Assembly: GCA_015222855.1 (NCBI GenBank)
Contig: JADFWA010000312.1
Span: 1 to 5,866, forward strand
Direction of reading: 5' to 3'
Length of the DNA stretch: 5,866 nucleotides
Source: Pseudomonadota bacterium
GTDB taxonomy: Bacteria; Desulfobacterota; Syntrophia; Syntrophales; JADFWA01
Of the stretch, positions 1 through 5,866 are shown in pieces. Made by a program: the position numbers and the translations under genes. The notes beneath the pieces are model-generated. The model was not told where the DNA came from. It did not search any database and saw nothing but the letters and a program-made list of their open reading frames with translations. The stretch's first letter is position 1. The number at the start of each line of letters is the position of its first letter.

Positions 1-384
1 CAGGTCCTGACCTTCGTGGGTATGCCCTTTTACGTCAACACGGTCAAAAACGGTTTTGAGGCCATCTCACCAAGGCTGGAAAAGGTCTCGCGAAGCCTGG
101 GGGCATCCATGTTCAGCACCTTCGCGCGAATCACCTTTCCCCTCGCCTGGCGCAGTATGCTTGTGGGCATCATAATGTGTTCCGCCCGGGCAATCAGCGA
201 GTTCGGGGCGGTTATAATAGTCGCCTACCACCCGATGATCGCACCTGTCCTGATCTACGAACGTTTTGAGGCCTACGGTCTGAAATACTCACAGCCGGTC
301 GCGGTCTGGCTTGTGTTTATCTGCCTCTTACTGTTCCTGGTCCTGCGAGTCCTGACCACATCAACCGGAGAGAAGGAAGTATGA
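1..384 (+). CDS. wtpB: Tungstate/molybdate ABC transporter permease, 3' part (WtpB-like)
   Basis: This is the C-terminal part of an inner-membrane permease that forms the channel of a tungstate/molybdate ABC importer. The reading frame is open through the window edge (it reads QVLTFVGMPFYV from base 1), so the GTG at 16 is not the true start and the gene begins upstream. The EAA cytoplasmic loop that docks on the ATPase is visible (SRSLGASMFSTFARITFPLAW, with the family's G and FP positions). It is followed by a conserved stretch, ARAISEFGAVIIVAYHP and then APVLIYERFEAYGL, which is characteristic of WtpB-type permeases as I remember them. The last hydrophobic helix (VAVWLVFICLLLFLVLRVL) is followed by a short charged tail. 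The stop overlaps the start of the ATPase gene (ATGA), which indicates one operon. A substrate-binding protein gene would be expected upstream, outside the window. Assignment to tungstate rather than molybdate is inference from sequence flavour; a ModB-type molybdate permease is the alternative. Confidence 0.85.
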   Translation, partial: QVLTFVGMPFYVNTVKNGFEAISPRLEKVSRSLGASMFSTFARITFPLAWRSMLVGIIMCSARAISEFGAVIIVAYHPMIAPVLIYERFEAYGLKYSQPVAVWLVFICLLLFLVLRVLTTSTGEKEV

Positions 385-1418
385 TAAAGACAGAGAATCT
401 AAGTGTTAATCTACCGGGATTTGGTCTTCACGATATCAATCTTTCCATAGAAGAGGGTGAATTTTTTGTGCTGATGGGCCCAACGGGGGCCGGCAAGACG
501 GTCCTTCTGGAAGCTATGGCCGGCCTGATTCCCGTAAAAAGCGGACGGATGATCATCGGAGGGAAAGATATCGCCAAATTGCCCCCGGAAAAACGGGGTA
601 TCAGCATTGTTTACCAGGACTATGCTCTCTTTCCTCACCTCACCGTCATGGAAAACATCAAATATGGCCTGCATTTTCACAGAGTTGACAAAAGTGAAGA
701 AGATAAAAGACTGAACCGCCTTCTCCATGAACTTGACCTTGCACACCTTGAGAAGCGCCTTCCTGAAAACCTGAGCGGCGGGGAACTGCAGCGTGTCGCC
801 CTGGCAAGGGCGCTCATGGTCAATCCCGGCATACTCCTCTTGGACGAGCCGCTTTCCGCGCTCGATCCCCGTTTCAGGGAAGAGATACGCAGCGGACTGA
901 AGAGACTTCATCAATCATCCAGGGTAACCTTTCTGATGGTGACACACGATTTCGCCGATGCCCTGTCGCTTGCGGGCCGGGCCGCAGTGATGAATAACGG
1001 AAGGATAGAACAGACAGGAAGTATGGAAGATATCTTTCAAAGACCGGACTCAAAATTTGTGGCGGATTTTGTGGGAATGAAAAATCTCCTTCCTGCAAAA
1101 TTTGACGGCACAAAGGCCATTATAGATGATCTGGAAATTGAACTCGGCAGAACCCCCGTCAACAGCCACGGATACATAGCCATCAGACCCGAGGACATCG
1201 TGCTCAGCAAAGACGCATTCGCCTCAAGTATGAGAAACTCCTTCAGGGGAACCGTTTCAGGGATATTTGACAGGGGATTTTACTACGAGGTTCACGTCAG
1301 GACAGGAGAAACAACCTTCAAGTCACTGATTACAAAAAAATCCCTCTTCGAACTGGAAATCCAGGAGGGGATCGAGGCCTTCATTTCCTTTAAATCAACC
1401 GCCATCCACAATTTTTAG
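381..1418 (+). CDS. wtpC: Tungstate/molybdate ABC transporter ATP-binding protein (WtpC-like)
   Basis: This is the 345-residue ATPase that powers oxyanion import together with the upstream permease, on the cytoplasmic face of the inner membrane. All nucleotide-binding motifs are intact: Walker A GPTGAGKT (33-40), Q-loop Q79 in VYQD, signature LSGGELQR (131-138), Walker B ILLLDEP (151-157), D-loop SALD (159-162) and the switch histidine H189 in THD. Residues about 235-345 form a C-terminal regulatory domain of the TOBE/MOP kind. It contains IRPEDIVLSK (268-277) and ends ISFKSTAIHNF, the usual close of molybdate/tungstate ATPases; in that family such domains can bind the oxyanion and inhibit transport. 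The ATG at 381 overlaps the permease stop and has AAGGA about three bases upstream inside the permease gene, so the start is well supported. No clear terminator follows the TAG; transcription may run into the tRNA unit. A ModC-type molybdate ATPase is the alternative. Confidence 0.9.
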   Translation: MIKTENLSVNLPGFGLHDINLSIEEGEFFVLMGPTGAGKTVLLEAMAGLIPVKSGRMIIGGKDIAKLPPEKRGISIVYQDYALFPHLTVMENIKYGLHFHRVDKSEEDKRLNRLLHELDLAHLEKRLPENLSGGELQRVALARALMVNPGILLLDEPLSALDPRFREEIRSGLKRLHQSSRVTFLMVTHDFADALSLAGRAAVMNNGRIEQTGSMEDIFQRPDSKFVADFVGMKNLLPAKFDGTKAIIDDLEIELGRTPVNSHGYIAIRPEDIVLSKDAFASSMRNSFRGTVSGIFDRGFYYEVHVRTGETTFKSLITKKSLFELEIQEGIEAFISFKSTAIHNF

Positions 1419-1438
1419 ATTTTTAGGCAATTTGTCAC

Positions 1439-1468
1439 TTGACATCTTGCCATACAACAATATATAAG
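1439..1468 (+). promoter_or_regulatory. Sigma70-type promoter of the tRNA-Glu gene
   Basis: A perfect -35 box, TTGACA, lies at 1439-1444. A TATATAAG block at 1461-1468 provides the -10 box: TATATA gives a 16-base spacer and ATATAA gives a 17-base spacer. Transcription would start near 1473-1476, a short leader before the mature tRNA 5' end at 1489. The DNA just upstream (1411-1436) is AT-rich with several T runs and could act as an UP-like element. The promoter begins only about 20 bases after the ATPase stop codon. The assignment rests on consensus match and position. Confidence 0.7.
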
Positions 1469-1488
1469 CGTCTACCTTAATACATCGC

Positions 1489-1564
<76 letters not shown>

Positions 1565-1572
1565 GAATAATT

Positions 1573-4290
1573 TCAAGGGATCAGAAGTTTCACTGATCCC
1601 TTGTCTTTTTTGGATGTGCGAGCGTGGTCTGAGACTGAGGTATGAACAGGCAGATAAATGATAAAGGTCGTGCCGGCCTCTTTTTCAGATTCAACGGCAA
1701 TATTGCCTTCGTGCATCTTCAGAATCATCTTTGAAAGATGGAGCCCGACGCCGGTTCCGTCTTTTTTTGTGGTAAATTTGAACCTGAACAATTGATCCTT
1801 CACTTCAGGCGCTATTCCTATACCGTTATCCTGAATCCTGATGACAACTTGTTCTTCGCCTTCGGCTTCAGAAGTGATGCGTATCAATCCCTTTTGACGT
1901 GACCTCTTTTCACCAATCGCCTCTGTGGCGTTTCTTATAAGATTGACGAAAACCTGTACCAGCATCCTCCTGTCACAGAGAACGACCCTCTCTGCTACGG
2001 TCGAGATATCAATCTCAAGAGTTATACCCTTGAGCAGATGAGAGCACTGTGCCAGAGCATCATCAAACAGAGATATAACCTTTTCGGGACGTTTTGATGA
2101 AGATTCCTCCATGTCAAGTTCCCTGGACATTTCCAGGACGGATTTTATGGATTCAACACCCTGATGAAGCGTCTTTAAATAATTCCACCACTCCTTTTCC
2201 TTTTCAGATGAAGTCTCATACAATGAGTTGCCCAGCTTCCGGAGAAAATATTCAGCGCCGCTGATAAGCTGAAGCGGATTGCGTATTTCGTGAATTATAA
2301 TATCCTTTATCCGCGACATCTCTTCCGCCTGCGACTCCAGCGACGAGGACATATCCTGCAAAAGCGTTTCGTACTGCCTGCGTGATATCCAGTGTGCCAC
2401 CTTCTCCTTGAGTATCTTCACATTATAGGGTTTTACGATATAGTCCGTCGCGCCAAGTTCAAAACCCTTGAGTTGTTCTTCCTCATGATACAGGGCAGTA
2501 ACGAATATCAGCGGTATATGCCCCCATTCCTGATTCGTCATAACCGCCTTGCAAAAATCAAAGCCGCTCATGCTAGGCATCATAATATCGGAAAGGATTA
2601 AAGAAATATATTCACTATGTTCTTCGAGCTTGTCCAGCGCCTCAAAACCGTTGCCGCCAAGAAATAAATTATACTCATCACACAATGCCTCAACAACGAC
2701 CTTCATCATGCCGGGATTATCCTCAACGATCAACACAGAGGGACGTTCAGGACTCCGGTTTTCATAGCTCATAATGTCTTCGGAATAGGTCATCTTTGCC
2801 AGGTCATCCAGTCCCAGTGTCAGTTGATATTCGATTTTCTTTTTCCGTTCAGCCATTCTGCGATCGGCATCGCTTTGACGGCGCTCTGCAATTAAAAACG
2901 GCACAATATTTTTTACCGAAGCGCTCTGATCAATGTAGAGCGGCAATGTGTATCTGAAGGAAGCGCCTTCCCCCGCCTTTGAATGGGCGGCTATGATCCC
3001 GCCGTGCAGTTCAACGTTCCGTTTACATAAATACAGGCCTATGCCCATTCCATCGTGCCGCTTCGACAGGGTTTCATCCGCCTGATAGAGCCGGTCGAAT
3101 ATTTTGCCGATACGGTCTTCCGGGATACCGGCGCCGGTATCCGACACCTCGGTATATACCTGCTGCCCATCGGTGCCGACGGTTACTGTAATCGCATGCC
3201 CCGCTTCGGTGAATTTGAAGGCATTCTGAACGAGATTATTCAGAACTTCCTCAATACGGACGACATCCATATTGACCACAAGCGGCTCCGGCGGGACATC
3301 CAGAGAATAGGTTATACCTTCCTTCTGTGCCTTCGGTTCAAAGAGTGAAAATACATTCCGGACGATGCCGACATAGTCATAATTGTCCATTGTCAATTTT
3401 AATTCGGGGTCATCAGCCCTTGATACCTCGATTATTCTATCAACGTGCATGGAAAGCTTAAAGGCAGCCTGATGAATAATCCGCAACTGATTCATCACCG
3501 ATTCGTCGAGATGCGCCGCTTTTTCCATAATCATTTCAGTATTGCCGATAACTATGGAAAGCGGAGTTTTCAATTCATGGGTAATATTTGCTATAAAGCG
3601 ATTTTTGGTCTCTATCAGGGCATCGATCTTTGCCCTAGACTCTTCCAGTTTTTTGCTCCTGATCTTTTCCTGTTCTGTGCCAACGAATATCTGTCGTCTG
3701 GCATTTTCGCTCATACCGGAAGCAATAACAACCATGGCAAATGTAAAGACCATAAAATAGATACTGTTCCAGACAAGCGACCAGTCAATAACCTTCCCCA
3801 CCAGAAGCGCGGGGAAAAGATTACAAGTAAAATGAATTAGGATAATTACCAGACCAGCCAGAAGTGATTCATAAATCCCCCATGGTAAAACCATTGCAAT
3901 GCCAATAAAAATCAGGATAAGGCCGGCATAATAGGGGCTTGCGTATGCACCCGTCAGAAAGGTCAGATAGGCAATCGTTGAGGCCGCCACCACATTGAGT
4001 ACATGGCACATCAAATAAGGATATTTTTTTAGAAAGGTCCTGTTCGAAAGCATAAAAAGAAAGATGCAAAGAATCATTGAAATGATCCTTACCTTGAAAA
4101 GCTGGAACCACTTATCGGGAAAGATCAATATATCAAAGACAAAAGCGCCGGGAATAAGGATTATGCAGAACAGATAAATAACATTCAACCTCGAAATAAG
4201 TAAATCATGAATGTACGACCGGTATGGAGATGCAAACTCCTCCGGAACGGTATATCTCAGATTACTGAATATTTTCTGCGTTAAGTTCAT
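1573..4290 (-). CDS. Hybrid sensor kinase: 6-TM sensor, kinase, receiver, second kinase (PhcS-PhcR-like fusion)
   Basis: This 905-residue inner-membrane protein is a phosphorelay sensor. Six hydrophobic helices are visible at about 35-57, 65-82, 92-113, 117-136, 139-163 and 172-193, with short loops and no large periplasmic domain, which suits a membrane-soluble ligand. A charged, likely coiled-coil linker (205-230) leads to kinase core 1: H238 in THELKTPL, N-box NNLVQNAFKF (351-360), DTGAGIP (384-390) and GMGIGL (414-419). A charged linker (453-516) precedes a complete receiver: E523/D524, phospho-acceptor D568 in SDIMMPSMSG, T598 and K620. Kinase core 2 has H667 in HEIRNPLQL, N-box NLIRNATEA (783-791), DNGIGIAP (821-828) and GTGVGL (845-850). 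All catalytic residues look intact in both cores. The order equals PhcS (sensor kinase) plus PhcR (receiver with kinase output) of Ralstonia. The gene overlaps the upstream methyltransferase gene by one base (TAATG) without a clear ribosome-binding site, implying coupled translation. The last 12 residues are encoded by the tRNA terminator. The ligand is inferred; the architecture is certain. Confidence 0.9.
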   Translation of the reverse strand: MNLTQKIFSNLRYTVPEEFASPYRSYIHDLLISRLNVIYLFCIILIPGAFVFDILIFPDKWFQLFKVRIISMILCIFLFMLSNRTFLKKYPYLMCHVLNVVAASTIAYLTFLTGAYASPYYAGLILIFIGIAMVLPWGIYESLLAGLVIILIHFTCNLFPALLVGKVIDWSLVWNSIYFMVFTFAMVVIASGMSENARRQIFVGTEQEKIRSKKLEESRAKIDALIETKNRFIANITHELKTPLSIVIGNTEMIMEKAAHLDESVMNQLRIIHQAAFKLSMHVDRIIEVSRADDPELKLTMDNYDYVGIVRNVFSLFEPKAQKEGITYSLDVPPEPLVVNMDVVRIEEVLNNLVQNAFKFTEAGHAITVTVGTDGQQVYTEVSDTGAGIPEDRIGKIFDRLYQADETLSKRHDGMGIGLYLCKRNVELHGGIIAAHSKAGEGASFRYTLPLYIDQSASVKNIVPFLIAERRQSDADRRMAERKKKIEYQLTLGLDDLAKMTYSEDIMSYENRSPERPSVLIVEDNPGMMKVVVEALCDEYNLFLGGNGFEALDKLEEHSEYISLILSDIMMPSMSGFDFCKAVMTNQEWGHIPLIFVTALYHEEEQLKGFELGATDYIVKPYNVKILKEKVAHWISRRQYETLLQDMSSSLESQAEEMSRIKDIIIHEIRNPLQLISGAEYFLRKLGNSLYETSSEKEKEWWNYLKTLHQGVESIKSVLEMSRELDMEESSSKRPEKVISLFDDALAQCSHLLKGITLEIDISTVAERVVLCDRRMLVQVFVNLIRNATEAIGEKRSRQKGLIRITSEAEGEEQVVIRIQDNGIGIAPEVKDQLFRFKFTTKKDGTGVGLHLSKMILKMHEGNIAVESEKEAGTTFIIYLPVHTSVSDHARTSKKDKGSVKLLIP
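1574..1611 (+). terminator. Rho-independent terminator of the tRNA-Glu unit
   Basis: A perfect 11-bp stem, CAAGGGATCAG (1574-1584) with CTGATCCCTTG (1593-1603), encloses the 8-base loop AAGTTTCA. It is followed at once by TCTTTTTT (1604-1611). It lies 10 bases after the tRNA CCA end. On the minus strand the hairpin is followed by AAATTATTCT rather than a U run, so it should work well only for the tRNA direction. The whole element lies inside the 3' end of the minus-strand kinase gene and supplies that gene's last codons and stop. Confidence 0.9.
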
Positions 4291-5828
4291 TATTCAACAT
4301 TAGAGATGTGTATCTTAAGATAAATATTGGTATGTTTTTCGTCGGAATAGAGTTCAGTCCGGTATTCCGGCGGAACCAGCGCTTTCACTTCATCTTCGCC
4401 CCTGTGGATTATCTCCCATCTCCCACCATAATCCATAAGATGCCGCGCCATGTTGTTTTTATGGACATTTGTAATTATGACGGTCCCTCCCGGCAGCGTG
4501 CGATTTATTAAATATCGCACAAATCTTTTACATATACCCTGTTCAAAGTAGTCAAATAATCCGGCGCAATAGGTAAGGTCATATTTTCCCTTGACGGGAC
4601 TTGATTCCTTTTTTTTAATTATATTCAAAAGGTTAATATTTATCAGGTCTACCGTGAAATTTTCTTTCGGAAGATACTGAAATCGTTCTGAAAAATCGGC
4701 TAAGGCAAAGGCATCCATATCGACCAGTGTTGCCTGAACAGGCTTTTCAAATGTATTCTCCTCTACAAAACGTAAAACCTCCTCGGCGGGCCCAGAACCG
4801 AGAGACAGAAAGGAAAACCCATTTTCGGCGGTCCTGTTTAATGAAGAAATCTCATCGTGGAGAAATCTTATACGGTCTTGATGGGCCGTCACTGCATCCA
4901 GACTGCAGAGAAACTTGTTCATCATCTTCGCAAAGAGTGAGTCACCGGAGTAAGGATTCTGGAAAAAATACTTGATCGTCTCAAAATCACCCGCATACCC
5001 AAAATCTTTGTCAATTATTGATGCGATAAGGGGTGCGGTTCGAAAGAAGGGATTCAGGTTCTCTCTGAGATATTCCTTATAAACAATACTTTCATTTTCA
5101 TTGATGTTATCTGCTATTGAATTCAACCGGAAAACATAATTACGCATATCTGTAAGTACATTTTCTTCAATCCCCTGTAAAAAAAGTTCCTGCTCTGACG
5201 GTAAGTGGTAGAGACCTTTACTCTCCTCCTGATCGAGTACCCGCTTCAAACAATTCATATACATTCTCCAATCGCTGATCAGAGCCTTGTATTTTTCAGA
5301 AACAGCATCGAAGTTTTTCAAAGGTTCAAGAGCAGATGAAATTGTCATTCTGTTCTGAAGGGCATCCGATACCGTTTCGATATGTGAAACGTCAAGAAGC
5401 TGACCGGAAAAACGAATGATAATTTCAGCGCCGTCATTTCTCTTTCGGACAATATCTGCCTGACCGTCAAACAGAACCTTATTGTCCGCATTAATTGCGA
5501 TTGTCACCTCATCACCGACCTGCACTTCGACAGGCAAACTTTCACCGAAATCGATACGCGCCGTGGAAGCTGTAAAATCCACAACAGAACCGGACAGTTG
5601 GCGCTCACCGCCATCGTGCGTCACGCTTAACGAAACATCGAGTCGCACCTTCGGTACATGACGCGGAACCCTGATTTTCCCTGTCATTGTGCGATCAAGC
5701 GTCTTTTTGGCATAAAAGACCCCGATTCGCATGTTGAGAAAATCAAGCTCCGTTACATGGACAACGGTGCCCGAAGCGGAGATAATTTCCACATCCTCCG
5801 CGTTGGCAATTGCGATCCTGTCCAGCAT
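4290..5828 (-). CDS. PhcB-like SAM methyltransferase with PilZ-like N-terminal region
   Basis: This protein has 512 residues from the ATG at 5828. The C-terminal third is a class I SAM-dependent methyltransferase: motif I LSLGSGPAEE (341-350, glycines 344 and 346), an acidic end of strand 2 in VDMD (D370), YDLTYCAGLFDYF (416-428) and LPGGTVII (445-452). Ahead of it is GYAGDFETI (277-285) followed by NPYSGDSLFAK. I recognise this block from proteins annotated as extracellular-factor 3-hydroxypalmitate methyl ester synthesis proteins (PhcB type), which methylate 3-hydroxy fatty acids to make a diffusible signal. Residues about 50-147 resemble a degenerate PilZ barrel (RVPRH, then VVDFTASTARIDF, then VQVGDEVTI). 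RxxxR is absent and the D/NxSxxG motif reads DFTAST, so c-di-GMP binding is doubtful. There is no signal peptide or membrane helix, so it is cytoplasmic. A GTG directly before the ATG (5831) is an alternative start; the frame is also open to the window edge. The ATG is preferred because the G-run Shine-Dalgarno lies too close to the GTG. The protein is probably the signal synthase for the kinase next to it; the substrate is inferred. Confidence 0.82.
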   Translation of the reverse strand: MLDRIAIANAEDVEIISASGTVVHVTELDFLNMRIGVFYAKKTLDRTMTGKIRVPRHVPKVRLDVSLSVTHDGGERQLSGSVVDFTASTARIDFGESLPVEVQVGDEVTIAINADNKVLFDGQADIVRKRNDGAEIIIRFSGQLLDVSHIETVSDALQNRMTISSALEPLKNFDAVSEKYKALISDWRMYMNCLKRVLDQEESKGLYHLPSEQELFLQGIEENVLTDMRNYVFRLNSIADNINENESIVYKEYLRENLNPFFRTAPLIASIIDKDFGYAGDFETIKYFFQNPYSGDSLFAKMMNKFLCSLDAVTAHQDRIRFLHDEISSLNRTAENGFSFLSLGSGPAEEVLRFVEENTFEKPVQATLVDMDAFALADFSERFQYLPKENFTVDLININLLNIIKKKESSPVKGKYDLTYCAGLFDYFEQGICKRFVRYLINRTLPGGTVIITNVHKNNMARHLMDYGGRWEIIHRGEDEVKALVPPEYRTELYSDEKHTNIYLKIHISNVE

Positions 5829-5830
5829 CA

Positions 5831-5847
5831 CCCCCCTTTTAAAGGGG
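5831..5847 (-). promoter_or_regulatory. G-run ribosome-binding site inside a short palindrome, upstream of the methyltransferase gene
   Basis: Read on the minus strand, the leader is CCCCTTTAAAAGGGGGGTG followed by the ATG at 5828. The G run (5831-5836) with its preceding A bases is the only Shine-Dalgarno-like element. It forms one arm of a near-perfect palindrome (CCCCTTT and AAAGGGG around one base, 5833-5847). In the mRNA this could form a short hairpin of about five G-C/A-U pairs that covers the ribosome-binding site, or the DNA could be a protein site. Only 38 bases upstream of the ATG are visible, so no promoter can be assigned. Confidence 0.35.
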
Positions 5848-5866
5848 CATGAATCCTTCGGACACA

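Noticed and set aside
16..384. GTG at 16 as the true start of the permease gene
   Set aside because: The frame is open to base 1 and reads conserved permease sequence (QVLTF) ahead of it, so the gene is cut by the window edge.
411..1113. Minus-strand open frames opposite the ATPase gene
   Set aside because: They lie fully opposite a complete, motif-rich ATPase gene, have no recognisable domains, and are antisense shadows.
1574..1603. The hairpin as a bidirectional terminator for the kinase gene as well
   Set aside because: The minus-strand side lacks a U run (AAATTATTCT), so intrinsic termination in that direction is weak at best.
2392..3840. Plus-strand open frames opposite the kinase gene
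   Set aside because: They are short, have no recognisable motifs, and are explained by the reading of the intact kinase on the other strand.
4308..4975. Plus-strand open frames opposite the methyltransferase gene
   Set aside because: No domain or credible start was seen; they mirror the coding strand.

Overview
The window looks like chromosomal DNA of a Gram-negative, probably anaerobic bacterium. A Desulfobacterota (deltaproteobacterial) lineage is my best guess, made from protein flavour and not from a search. The reasons are a tungstate-type (Wtp) ABC transporter, usual in anaerobes that run tungsto- or molybdo-enzymes, an E. coli-like tRNA-Glu with an encoded CCA, and large hybrid sensor kinases. 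Base composition is moderate, and by eye the two minus-strand genes are somewhat more AT-rich than the transporter genes.

Layout: positions 1-1418 (+) hold the 3' end of a tungstate/molybdate ABC permease gene (wtpB-like) and the complete ATPase gene (wtpC-like), joined by an ATGA overlap. Positions 1419-1488 carry an AT-rich stretch and a sigma70-type promoter for a tRNA-Glu(UUC) gene at 1489-1564. A strong rho-independent terminator follows at 1574-1611. Positions 1573-5828 are filled by two minus-strand genes that run toward the tRNA and are linked by a TAATG stop/start overlap. The first (512 aa) has a PilZ-like N-terminal region and a C-terminal SAM methyltransferase of the PhcB kind, the family that makes 3-hydroxy fatty acid methyl ester signals in Ralstonia. 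The second (905 aa) is a six-helix membrane histidine kinase fused to a receiver domain and then to a second complete histidine kinase core. Its order of parts equals PhcS followed by PhcR, the sensor and the unusual receiver-kinase of the same Ralstonia pathway.

The most interesting reading is therefore a compact two-gene cell-density signalling cassette. A PhcB-like enzyme would make a fatty acid methyl ester signal and a fused PhcS-PhcR-like protein would sense and relay it. No PhcA-like regulator, PhcQ-like regulator or DNA-binding output lies in the window, so the output is unknown. The signal chemistry is inferred from family resemblance only. The kinase gene ends inside the tRNA terminator, so its last 12 codons double as terminator DNA.
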